A DNA stretch of 64,000 bases, from NCBI GenBank assembly GCA_039024895.1, contig JBCCPJ010000004.1, positions 1 through 64,000 on the forward strand, in the 5' to 3' direction. Under the pieces are notes generated by a model. It was not told where the DNA came from. It saw only the letters and a program-made list of their open reading frames with translations, and made no database searches. Both the position numbers and the translations under genes were made by a program. Every line of letters starts with the position of its first letter. The first letter of the stretch is position 1. This document shows positions 51,687 to 59,719 of this stretch, one piece after another. Source of the DNA: JAJDOD01 sp039024895. Lineage in GTDB: Bacteria; Pseudomonadota; Alphaproteobacteria; Rhodobacterales; Rhodobacteraceae.

Positions 51687-52691
51687 TTAAAGGGAGAGGT
51701 TTGCCAGACTACCCCGGAGGCGTAGCTCGGTTTCTAGAAGCTGGCTTTCGACGGGCTCGCCCGCCACATGTTGCAAAAGTGCGCGCGCGGCGGCTTCGCC
51801 CATCTTGCGGTGGGGCACGCGGACAGTGGAGAGCGCCGGATCAACCAGACGCGCCAAGCCAAGGTCGTCGAAACCCGCGATTGAGATATCATCCGGGACG
51901 TGAAGCCTGCGCGCCTGCGCCTCGCGCATGGCTCCCGCTGCGAGGACATCGTTGCCGCAAAGTACTAGTGTCGTACGGGGCGCATCGAGCATTAATTGAT
52001 CGAAAGCCAAGGCCCCTTCGGCGACACCGTAGGCCGTTTCAATCACATGGGCGGGCTTGAGGCCGAGGTCGGAAAGCACCGATTGAACACCCTCGACCCG
52101 CCCGCGCGCCCGGTCGTTGCCCCTTTGATAGGCGGAGATGACGCCGACCTCCCGGTGTCCGAGCGCGAGGGCGTGGCGGGTGAGCGCGGCCATGGCAGCC
52201 GCATTGTCGAAACCGACCGACGGCACCGGCCCTTTTGGATCATAGGTCCAGGAGACGATTGCGGGGATCGATTGCGTCCTCAGGAAATCATAGACTTCCG
52301 GATCGCGGTCGAAGCCGATCAGCAATATGCCGTCGGCACCCCGTGCGGCGAGTGTGCGAATGGCGTCCGCCTCCACCTTCGGGTCATAGCCGGAACTCGC
52401 CATGAGGAGCATGTAGTCCTCCGCCTGGAGAACGGATTGGAAAGCTTGCATGCCTTCGGCGAAGAACGCGTTTTCCATGGTCGGGATCACAGCGCCGATG
52501 GTCTGCGTGCGTTTTGCCGCTAAGGCGCGTGCGTTGAAGTTGGGCGCATAGCCGAGCGCCTCGACCGCTGCCAGAACGCGGCGACGGGTTTCTTCCACCA
52601 CCTTTTCGGGCGCGTTGAGACAGCGCGAGACGGTAGCTGTGGAAACCCCGGCCGCGTCGGCGACATCTTCGAGGGTAGGTGTCCGCGCCAT
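51687..52691 (-). CDS. LacI-family transcriptional regulator
   Basis: A 334-residue repressor. The N-terminal helix-turn-helix reads TLEDVADAAGVSTATVSRCLN, followed by the hinge helix region and a periplasmic-binding-like core (TIGAVIPTMENAFFAEGMQAF; ISIAGFDDLGLARLVDPALSTVR). ATG 52691 opens directly on the DNA-binding domain. It is divergent from the sulfopropanediol dehydrogenase-like gene, with a perfect 14-bp palindrome in between. It most likely represses that sulfonate operon, though control of the sugar genes on its other side is possible. Confidence 0.9.
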   Translation of the reverse strand: MARTPTLEDVADAAGVSTATVSRCLNAPEKVVEETRRRVLAAVEALGYAPNFNARALAAKRTQTIGAVIPTMENAFFAEGMQAFQSVLQAEDYMLLMASSGYDPKVEADAIRTLAARGADGILLIGFDRDPEVYDFLRTQSIPAIVSWTYDPKGPVPSVGFDNAAAMAALTRHALALGHREVGVISAYQRGNDRARGRVEGVQSVLSDLGLKPAHVIETAYGVAEGALAFDQLMLDAPRTTLVLCGNDVLAAGAMREAQARRLHVPDDISIAGFDDLGLARLVDPALSTVRVPHRKMGEAAARALLQHVAGEPVESQLLETELRLRGSLANLSL

Positions 52692-52725
52692 GCAATCTCC
52701 TCTCAAATGGGCTTGTAAAGCTAAA

Positions 52726-52739
52726 TGTAAGCGCTTACA
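52726..52739. promoter_or_regulatory. LacI-type operator palindrome
   Basis: TGTAAGC-GCTTACA is a perfect 14-bp dyad with the central CG typical of LacI-family operators. It lies in the 74-base gap between the divergent LacI gene and the hpsN-like gene, 26 bases before the latter's start codon. Confidence 0.75.
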
Positions 52740-52765
52740 AGCCAGTCAGGAAGGGGATTCCACGC

Positions 52766-54070
52766 ATGGCCGAATATCTTAAGAAAGCGACGCTGTCGTC
52801 GAAATCCGACGCCTCAGACGTGCACGCCACGGTGAAGGATATCCTCGCCGACATCGAAGCGCGGGGCGATGCGGCAGCGCTGGAATATGCGGCCAAGTTC
52901 GATGGCTATGACGGCAATGTGGTCCTGACTCAGGACGATATTGACGCGGCGATCGCCGCCGTGCCGGACCGGCTGAAGGAAGATATCCGCTTTGCTGCCG
53001 ACAATGTGCGGCGCTTTGCCGAGGCGCAACGGGCGACGCTGATCGACACCGAACTGGAAGTGGTCCCCGGGTTGATCGCCGGTCAGAAGACGATCCCGGT
53101 TCATGCCGCAGGTGCCTATGTGCCGGGCGGGCGGTACTCCCACGTCGCAAGCGCGATCATGACGGTGACCACCGCCAAGGTCGCGGGCGTTTCTCATATT
53201 ACCGCCTGTTCGCCCCCGCGACCGGGCGAAGGCATTGCGCCGGCGATTATCTATGCCGCGCATATCTGCGGGGCCGACACCATACTCGCCATGGGAGGTG
53301 TGCAGGGTGTGGCAGCGATGACCTATGGGCTTTTTGGATTGCCCAAGGCGAACATCCTCGTCGGCCCCGGGAATCAATTCGTGGCGGAAGCCAAACGCAT
53401 CCTCTTCGGACAGGTGGGCATCGATATGATCGCCGGACCGACGGACAGTCTGATCCTTGCCGATGGCGCGGCGGATGCGGAGATTGTAGCGGCCGATCTC
53501 GTAGGTCAGGCTGAGCACGGATACAACTCGCCCGTTTGGCTGGTGACCGACAGTCGTGATCTGGCCGAGACGGTGATGGCGCGGGTCCCTGCTCTGATCG
53601 ACACGCTGCCGGAGGTGAACAAGGACAACGCAACCAAAGCTTGGCGCGACTATGCGGAGGTGATCCTCTGCGCTGACCGGGAAGAGATGGCCGCGACGTC
53701 GGACGCCTATGCGCCGGAGCATCTAACGGTTCAGGCGGAAGATTTGGATTGGTGGCTGGCGCGCTTGAGTTGTTACGGCTCGCTGTTCCTCGGCGAAGAA
53801 ACCACCGTGGCGTTCGGCGACAAGGCGTCCGGGACAAACCACGTTCTGCCCACCAGCGGAGCAGCCAAGTACACCGGCGGTCTCTCGGTGCACAAGTTCA
53901 TGAAGATCGTGACCTGGCAGCGAGCAACGCGCGAGGGGTCGCGGCCCGTGGCGGAAGCAACCGCGCGGATATCGCGGCTGGAGGGGATGGAAGGGCACGC
54001 ACGGACGGCGGATGTGCGGCTGGCCAAGTACTTCCCCGGTGTGAACTTTGACCTGAGCGCCGACGGATGA
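52766..54070 (+). CDS. Sulfopropanediol 3-dehydrogenase-like protein (HpsN; histidinol dehydrogenase family)
   Basis: A 434-residue NAD-dependent dehydrogenase of the histidinol dehydrogenase superfamily. Family motifs include HAAGAYVPGGRYSHVASAIM, GPGNQFVAEAKRILFG, GPTDSLILAD, QAEHGYNSP and the catalytic EHLTVQ. It sits next to a sulfopyruvate decarboxylase pair and not in a his operon. HpsN oxidises 2,3-dihydroxypropane-1-sulfonate (DHPS) to sulfolactate in two steps, and homologues in marine Ruegeria do so. ATG 52766 follows an AGGAAGGGG site. Overlaps the next gene by 4 bases. Identity as HpsN is strong by context; true histidinol dehydrogenase is the alternative. Confidence 0.78.
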   Translation: MAEYLKKATLSSKSDASDVHATVKDILADIEARGDAAALEYAAKFDGYDGNVVLTQDDIDAAIAAVPDRLKEDIRFAADNVRRFAEAQRATLIDTELEVVPGLIAGQKTIPVHAAGAYVPGGRYSHVASAIMTVTTAKVAGVSHITACSPPRPGEGIAPAIIYAAHICGADTILAMGGVQGVAAMTYGLFGLPKANILVGPGNQFVAEAKRILFGQVGIDMIAGPTDSLILADGAADAEIVAADLVGQAEHGYNSPVWLVTDSRDLAETVMARVPALIDTLPEVNKDNATKAWRDYAEVILCADREEMAATSDAYAPEHLTVQAEDLDWWLARLSCYGSLFLGEETTVAFGDKASGTNHVLPTSGAAKYTGGLSVHKFMKIVTWQRATREGSRPVAEATARISRLEGMEGHARTADVRLAKYFPGVNFDLSADG

Positions 54071-55032
54071 AGGCGCTTGTCTATACCGGCCCCGAGCAAC
54101 TGGCGTATCGGGAGTTCGATGACCCTGCCCCCGTGGGTGGCGATGCGCTGATAAAGATCGAACGCGTCGGCATTTGCGGGTCGGACATGCACGCCTATCT
54201 CGGGCACGATCCCCGCCGGACGCCGCCGCTTATTCTGGGGCATGAAGCCTGCGGGGTTACAGAAGACGGTCACCGCGTGACGATCAACCCGATGGTGGTG
54301 GATGGAAAGAGCCGTGAAGCGCTGGCGGGCCGCGAGAACCTCGACAGGAACCGATCCATGATGTCGATCCCGCCGCGCCAAGGCAGTTTCGCTGAGATGG
54401 CGACCATGCGGGGCGAGAACCTGATCCCGGTGCCCGACGGCGTGGACCCTGCGAAGGCGGCGTTGGCGGAACCGCTCGCTTGTGGCTGGCACGCGGTGCG
54501 CCTGGGGCTGCAGGCCGGTTGGATCGAGACGCCGAAGACCCTTGTGATCGGGGGCGGGCCCATCGGCGTCGGATCGGCGCTCTCTGCGGCGGCGATGGGC
54601 GTGACGGATATCACGATCACGGAGCCGAACGATCTGCGGCGCGCTTACCTGACGAAGACGTGCAACTTCAATGCGGTGGCGGAACTCGACACGCCGGACG
54701 CCTATGACCTGGTGATCGATGCCGTGGGCTACACCGCGACGCGGGAAACGGCTTCCGAAGCGGTGGTGCCCGGGGGGGTTATCATGCATATCGGATTGGG
54801 TGGTGGAGAACCCGGCCTTGATGTGCGGCGTTTCACGCTGCAGGAGGTCACGTTTATCGGGACCTATGCCTATACCTACCAGGATTTCCGCGACACGGCG
54901 GCGGCCATTTTTGATGGGCGTCTTGGTCCGTTGGACTGGACGGAGGAGCGCCCACTGGCCGACGGCCACCGCGCCTTCGAAGACATCCGCGCGGGCAAGG
55001 TAGCTGCCCCCAAAATCGTTCTTGTGCCTTAA
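54067..55032 (+). CDS. Zinc-type alcohol dehydrogenase, possible DHPS 2-dehydrogenase
   Basis: A 321-residue medium-chain dehydrogenase. The catalytic zinc site is GICGSDMHAYLGHDP followed by GHEACG, and the NAD-binding loop is IGGGPIGVGSA. The structural-zinc Cys cluster is missing: at its position the sequence reads AGRENLDRNR. It is inside the sulfonate operon between the hpsN-like and comD-like genes (4-base overlap upstream, 3 bases before comD). A DHPS stereoisomer 2-dehydrogenase (HpsO/HpsP role) or a sulfolactate dehydrogenase would fit the pathway, but sequence does not decide the substrate. Confidence 0.75.
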   Translation: MKALVYTGPEQLAYREFDDPAPVGGDALIKIERVGICGSDMHAYLGHDPRRTPPLILGHEACGVTEDGHRVTINPMVVDGKSREALAGRENLDRNRSMMSIPPRQGSFAEMATMRGENLIPVPDGVDPAKAALAEPLACGWHAVRLGLQAGWIETPKTLVIGGGPIGVGSALSAAAMGVTDITITEPNDLRRAYLTKTCNFNAVAELDTPDAYDLVIDAVGYTATRETASEAVVPGGVIMHIGLGGGEPGLDVRRFTLQEVTFIGTYAYTYQDFRDTAAAIFDGRLGPLDWTEERPLADGHRAFEDIRAGKVAAPKIVLVP

Positions 55033-55035
55033 GGA

Positions 55036-55548
55036 GTGCCCATGAGCATCGACAAGAAGATCACAGACGACCTCGTGAATGCGGGCATCAGCTTCGTCAC
55101 GACGGTGCCTTGCAAGCAACTGGCGGGCGTCATCGACGAGATCGATCAACACCCGGATATTTTTCACATTCCCTCCAACAAGGAAGACGAAGGCATGGGC
55201 CTCTGCGCCGGTGCCTGGATGGGGGGTAAGCGCCCAGCAATCATCATGCAAAATACCGCGATTGGGGTCACGATCAACACGCTGGCGACACTGATCCAGT
55301 ATTACCGGATGCCGCTGCCGATGCTGATTTCGTATCGTGGCGAATTACGCGAACCTGTGGCCTGTCAGGTCGAGATGGCGGTGCATACGAAGGCGTTGCT
55401 CGCGCAGATGAACATCCCCACCTACCACTTCCACAAACAGGCGGATGCCGAGGAGCTGCCGATGATCCTCGACTATACTTTTATGTGCAACAAACCCGTG
55501 GCGATCCTGACAGATGCCAATTTCTGGGGAGGCTATGGCGACCAATGA
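55036..55548 (+). CDS. comD: Sulfopyruvate decarboxylase, alpha subunit
   Basis: A 170-residue N-terminal-type thiamine diphosphate domain. Sequence features are TTVPCKQLAGVIDE, NKEDEGMGLCAGAWMGGKRPAIIMQN and a YYRMPLPMLISYRG stretch, as in ComD and the phosphonopyruvate decarboxylase family. The conserved Glu that activates the cofactor is likely in NKEDEG. It works with the beta subunit encoded next (ATGA overlap) to make sulfoacetaldehyde from sulfopyruvate. Phosphonopyruvate decarboxylase is the main alternative; the sulfonate gene context favours sulfopyruvate. Confidence 0.82.
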   Translation: MPMSIDKKITDDLVNAGISFVTTVPCKQLAGVIDEIDQHPDIFHIPSNKEDEGMGLCAGAWMGGKRPAIIMQNTAIGVTINTLATLIQYYRMPLPMLISYRGELREPVACQVEMAVHTKALLAQMNIPTYHFHKQADAEELPMILDYTFMCNKPVAILTDANFWGGYGDQ

Positions 55549-56099
55549 TACGTTCTGAAATCCTGAAAGAAATTGCCCCGATCCTGCGCGACCATTTGGT
55601 GGTGTGTAACATTGGTATTCCCAGCCAGGAACTTCACGCCATCGATGACCAACCGACAAATTTTTACATGCTGGGAACGATGGGGCTGGCGTCTTCGATT
55701 GGTCTGGGATTAGCGCTGGCGCAGGAGAAGCCGGTGATCTCGATCGACGGCGATGGCTCGGTTCTGACCAACCTTGGGACATTGCCGACGATTGCAAACA
55801 ACGTTGCTGACAACTTCATTCTGATGATCATCGACAACGGGTCTTACGGCTCGACCGGCGATCAGCCGACCTATACCGGCAAGAAGACGGACCTTGCCGG
55901 CATGGCCCGGGCCGCCGGTTGCGAGAACGTTGTCGAAGTTCAGGACGTCGATACGGGCGCCGCGCTGACGCAGACGCTCCAAGGCGGCAAGATGACCGTG
56001 ATGATCGTTAAATGCGAAAGCGGAAACGCCAAGATGCCGGTGATCACGATGGATCCGGTTGTCATTCGGGACCGGTTCATGAAAGCGGTGTCGGCCTAG
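55545..56099 (+). CDS. comE: Sulfopyruvate decarboxylase, beta subunit
   Basis: A 184-residue C-terminal-type thiamine diphosphate domain with the cofactor motif GDGSVLTNLGTLPTIANN ending in a DNGSYGSTGDQ segment. Start ATG 55545 overlaps the stop of the alpha subunit gene. A longer frame from 55485 runs in the alpha gene and is rejected. No sulfoacetaldehyde acetyltransferase (Xsc) is in the window, so the next step must be encoded elsewhere. Confidence 0.82.
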   Translation: MIRSEILKEIAPILRDHLVVCNIGIPSQELHAIDDQPTNFYMLGTMGLASSIGLGLALAQEKPVISIDGDGSVLTNLGTLPTIANNVADNFILMIIDNGSYGSTGDQPTYTGKKTDLAGMARAAGCENVVEVQDVDTGAALTQTLQGGKMTVMIVKCESGNAKMPVITMDPVVIRDRFMKAVSA

Positions 56100-56316
56100 G
56101 CGGACACGGCTTTTACGGCAAATGTCGGCGTCGCGAAGCCATGCTGCGTAAATATTCCTTGACTAAATCCGATTAATTCTGGGCCATTTTCACGGGCTGA
56201 TCACATATGGTGACATCCCGAAATTATTCCCCCTTCGCTGTGAAGAGCATATTCTCTACAATGCTGCATATGCGAGATGTGATTCTAAGTATTTGTTTAA
56301 TAAGTAATTTTATCCG

Positions 56317-56331
56317 TTAACCAGTTGTTAA
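56317..56331. promoter_or_regulatory. CtrA-type binding site
   Basis: TTAA-CCAGTTG-TTAA is an exact TTAA-N7-TTAA match to the consensus of the alphaproteobacterial cell-cycle/motility regulator CtrA, 33 bases before the start of the hypothetical gene. The surrounding 56100-56364 is AT-rich and has no other gene. Confidence 0.6.
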
Positions 56332-56364
56332 GTTTCGGGACTTCACCATAATCTTGCCACATTT

Positions 56365-57075
56365 ATGTCGGATCAAACACAATCAGAACGCTTTTCGACC
56401 ATGTTTTTACAATTCATGGGGTTGCGACAATCGAAGGTATCGGTTGAATTTATACAAGTATCGGAAACAGAGGTGGCTGACAGTTCCATGACCCGTATTC
56501 CCGGAGACAAAGTTGTTTCTCTCCACCGCGCTGACGCGGCGAGCACGCTGCGGGCGGATATCCGGGCGCATGCCAAGATGGCGAAGACCTTTGTTGCATT
56601 GCATAAGGGCACCAAGGAAGTGGCCGCGCGTCTGGAGACTTTGGCCGCCGCCGATACGCCGACCGAAAACAGATTGCGTCACATTCGCAGCCTGCCCCCG
56701 GCGATGCGGGCGAGGATGGCGGTTCGGATCGCGCGGCGGAAAATCAAGCAGATCGGCAATGGCGCTCAAAGCCCAGACAGCGTTTTGAAAGACGAGCTGC
56801 GGTATCTCAAGACCACGCGCCGGTTCACGATGGCGCAGTTGCGCAAGCTTGAGGCCCGTATCCTTGCGAGCCGACCCGCAGAACGGCAGAACGCCGCGCT
56901 GCTGTTGCGGTTTGTCGCAAAGATGAGCGCAGCGGGCAGACCCATCGCGCGGGCCGACTTGGCGGATGTGTTGCGCCACTGCGCCGCCGTCGGTGCGGAA
57001 CGTTTACCTGAGAAAACGAGCAGCGCGCACCCGGCCAATGTCAATCTGGCGGCACCGCGCGGATCAGCCTCCTGA
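56365..57075 (+). CDS. Hypothetical helical protein, possibly CtrA-controlled
   Basis: A 236-residue basic protein (many Arg and Lys between residues 60 and 200) with no signal peptide or membrane helix. Residues 60-200 are probably all alpha-helical. I do not recognise the family. There is no ribosome site at ATG 56365; a GAGGTGG site precedes an alternative start at 56488 (MTRIPGDKVVSLHR), which would give 195 residues. An exact CtrA-box lies upstream, so it may belong to the motility, cell-cycle or gene-transfer-agent regulon. It is tail to tail with the TRAP transporter genes. Confidence 0.55.
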   Translation: MSDQTQSERFSTMFLQFMGLRQSKVSVEFIQVSETEVADSSMTRIPGDKVVSLHRADAASTLRADIRAHAKMAKTFVALHKGTKEVAARLETLAAADTPTENRLRHIRSLPPAMRARMAVRIARRKIKQIGNGAQSPDSVLKDELRYLKTTRRFTMAQLRKLEARILASRPAERQNAALLLRFVAKMSAAGRPIARADLADVLRHCAAVGAERLPEKTSSAHPANVNLAAPRGSAS

Positions 57076-57093
57076 CGGCTAGGGCAACGCGCC

Positions 57094-59556
57094 CTACCCG
57101 CCCATGACTTTCGGTAGCCACAGCACAAGCTGCGGGAAGATCAGGATCAAAACCAACCCAAAGAGCTGCACAAGCATGAACTGCATCATGCCGAGATAGA
57201 TGTCCTTCAGGTCCCAATTCGGCACGACCCCTTTCAGGAAGTAGGCGGAGAGCGCTACGGGCGGACTGAGCCATGCGGTTTGCAAGTTCACGGCTACCAG
57301 TATCCCGAACCAGACCATCATGTCGTAGCGAGTGAGGCCGTGGAGTTCGAGCGCCTCGATCGTCGGCAAGAGGATCGGCACCACAATCAGCACGATGGGC
57401 ACCCATTCGAGCGGCCAACCGAGGAGGAAGATCAGCGCCATCACAAGGAGCAACACCATGAACGGCGCGAGGTCGAGGCCAAGCAGGAGTTCGGTGAGCA
57501 TCCGCGGTGTCCCAAGGGCGCTAAACTGCGCACCGAAGAAGTTCGAGGCGGCCACGAGGAACATGATCAACACGGTGATTTCCAGAGCCTTGATCAGGCT
57601 GTCGAAGAAGCTCGGCACGGTGAATTTGCCGTAAGCGACCGAGAGGAGGATGGCGCCGAACGCGCCCATCGCCGCCGCCTCTGCCGGGGTGGCGAAACCG
57701 AGGAGGATCGAACCGAGTGCGAAGGAGATAAGGATCGTCGGCGGCATGAGGCCAGCGAAGAACTCATCCCAAAGGTCAGAGAAATAGAACCCTTCGTCCG
57801 CGTCTTTGCTGTAGATCGGTCGCCCGAGGAAGGCGAGCAGGACCATGAACGCGCCGAAGACAAGGGACCAAACGGGTAGCCCCTCGCCCATATTGGCCAC
57901 GATCATGTAAAGATGGAACAGCACGGCAATGGGCAGCACGATCCGAAGCACGCTGACGTTGCGATAGGCGGCGTAAGCGACGGCCAATGTGATGGCGAGG
58001 ACGATCAAGCCGCCAAAGGGCACGAGGCCGCCGAAGGCACCGCCAAGCGCCAGTCCAAAGACGCGGCAGAGGGTCAGGATACCGAGGCAGATGAGCGCAA
58101 CCTCCGCGCCGTAATATCTGGACGTGTCCGGTTGGTCGTCTTCGCCGAGGATGGGGCCGAGGTCGGGATTTATCCAGCAGCGACCGAGCGTGTAGATCAG
58201 ATAGAGCGAGGCGAGCAGCGCGCCCGGGATGAAGGCGCCGCGGAAGAGGTCCAGTGTCGAGACCTCCAGCACTGGCCCCATGACGATCAGCATGATGGAC
58301 GGCGGGATCAGGATGCCAAGCGTCCCGCCTGCCGTGATGGTGCCTGCCGCGAGTTGGACATTATAGCCTGACCGGCTCATCGTGGCACCCGCCATGATGC
58401 CGAGGAGTGTGACCGATGCGCCGACGATGCCGGTGGCTGCGGCAAAGATAGTGGAGACGATGAGAACGGCGATGAACAAGGCACCTCTCACGCGCGCCAT
58501 AATCATCTGGATGGAGGCGAAGAGGCGCTCCATAAGGCCCGCACTTTCCATCACGATGCCCATGAGCACGAAGAGCGGCACCGCCATGAGCTGATCGTTC
58601 AGCATCGTGGAGTTGGTGTTGAGCGTCATCAAGAGCGTGGTGAGTTTGAAGTTGGACCCCCAGATGCCGAAGACGAAAGCGAGGAAGATCAGCGTGAAGG
58701 AAATCGGGAAGCCGATGAAGATCACGAAGAGCATGGCCGCCAGCATGATGAGGCCGATGGTCGGTTTGTCGAGGCTGGGTCGCGCGCTCATCAACTCGGT
58801 GAACCATGCGCCACCCGGAACGATGTCGGGGGTGAAGATCGCCAGCACCAGCCAGGTGAGGGCCACCAGATATATTGGCAGGAAGCGGACGAACCAGCGT
58901 TCGCGCTCTTTCCCCATTTTGTGGAACGCACGGAAGATTTCGGGGATGCCCTGGAGCATCAAGAGGAAGCCGCCCACTGGCATGGCAAGACGTGCAGGCC
59001 AAAGGAGCGGCCCCCAAGCGCTATCGAGTGCGAGCGTTTCGCTGGTGGAATAGGCAAGCCACCAGAACTGCGATGCAACGATGGTGAAGAAGATCATCGA
59101 CGGCATGAAAAACAAAAGGTAGAGCGTCGCGTCGACCGTCGCCTGCGTTTTGTCCGACCAGAAACGATAGAGGAAGTCGGCGCGGATGTGGACGCCGCGC
59201 ATCAGCCCATATCCGGCCGCGGCCATGAAGAGCACACCCGCGATCATACGGCTGGTGTCGTAGACCCATAGCGTCGGGCCAAGACCGAGCGAGCGCGCGA
59301 GATCCTCGAAGCCCGCGTTTTGCAGGATGGCGAATGAATTGCGCGAGATCACCTCGTAGACCACCACGAAGATAAGCGGCACCATGAGGAGCGCAATCAA
59401 CTGGCCCGCGCGATAGTTGAGCACATCAATGGCGGCCGTGATGGGGCGCTGCCAGGGGGTCATGTCCTCGGGTGTTTCGCCAGGGGCTTCGGCACGGCGT
59501 TCGGCGATCAGCTCGTCCGCAATCTCCAGATCGTCCGGATTTGGTTCGTCGGCCAT
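57094..59556 (-). CDS. TRAP transporter fused small and large permease (DctQM)
   Basis: An 819-residue fusion of the small (DctQ, four helices, residues about 30-225) and large (DctM, about 12 helices) membrane subunits of a TRAP transporter. The large-subunit part begins near a DKPTIGLIMLAAMLFVIF helix and includes the GIMAGATMSRSGYNV and AGGTLGILIPPSIMLIV segments, typical of DctM. Fused forms are a known variant. ATG 59556 has a GGGAGGG site. It follows its binding protein gene after 163 bases with two strong hairpins. The substrate is an organic acid or similar anion. Confidence 0.9.
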   Translation of the reverse strand: MADEPNPDDLEIADELIAERRAEAPGETPEDMTPWQRPITAAIDVLNYRAGQLIALLMVPLIFVVVYEVISRNSFAILQNAGFEDLARSLGLGPTLWVYDTSRMIAGVLFMAAAGYGLMRGVHIRADFLYRFWSDKTQATVDATLYLLFFMPSMIFFTIVASQFWWLAYSTSETLALDSAWGPLLWPARLAMPVGGFLLMLQGIPEIFRAFHKMGKERERWFVRFLPIYLVALTWLVLAIFTPDIVPGGAWFTELMSARPSLDKPTIGLIMLAAMLFVIFIGFPISFTLIFLAFVFGIWGSNFKLTTLLMTLNTNSTMLNDQLMAVPLFVLMGIVMESAGLMERLFASIQMIMARVRGALFIAVLIVSTIFAAATGIVGASVTLLGIMAGATMSRSGYNVQLAAGTITAGGTLGILIPPSIMLIVMGPVLEVSTLDLFRGAFIPGALLASLYLIYTLGRCWINPDLGPILGEDDQPDTSRYYGAEVALICLGILTLCRVFGLALGGAFGGLVPFGGLIVLAITLAVAYAAYRNVSVLRIVLPIAVLFHLYMIVANMGEGLPVWSLVFGAFMVLLAFLGRPIYSKDADEGFYFSDLWDEFFAGLMPPTILISFALGSILLGFATPAEAAAMGAFGAILLSVAYGKFTVPSFFDSLIKALEITVLIMFLVAASNFFGAQFSALGTPRMLTELLLGLDLAPFMVLLLVMALIFLLGWPLEWVPIVLIVVPILLPTIEALELHGLTRYDMMVWFGILVAVNLQTAWLSPPVALSAYFLKGVVPNWDLKDIYLGMMQFMLVQLFGLVLILIFPQLVLWLPKVMGG

Positions 59557-59590
59557 TGATGTCCCTCCCGTAGACGCGGATTTTGCATCC

Positions 59591-59709
59591 GCGTTCTCTT
59601 TGCCGAAACGTCCCTCCCGACGTTTGGAAAAAGAGAACAACGCACCCCGGGCGTGACCCGGGGCCTCTCCGTCCTGTTGCGAAGAGGCCCCGGATCGGGG
59701 TCCGGGGCG
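59591..59709. other. Two large hairpins between TRAP binding-protein and permease genes
   Basis: Hairpin 1 (59645-59707): CCGGGGCCTCT (59658-59668) pairs with AGAGGCCCCGG (59683-59693), extended by CCCCGG/CCGGGG. Hairpin 2 (59593-59638): GTTCTCTTT pairs with AAAGAGAAC and AAACGT with ACGTTT. Together they should reduce read-through or stabilise the upstream mRNA, giving more binding protein than permease. Confidence 0.65.
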
Positions 59710-59719
59710 CGTCTTTGTT

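Noticed and set aside
53773..55251. 492-codon open frame on the minus strand across the sulfonate genes
   Set aside because: Overlaps three well-supported genes in antisense and has the biased composition of a complementary frame.
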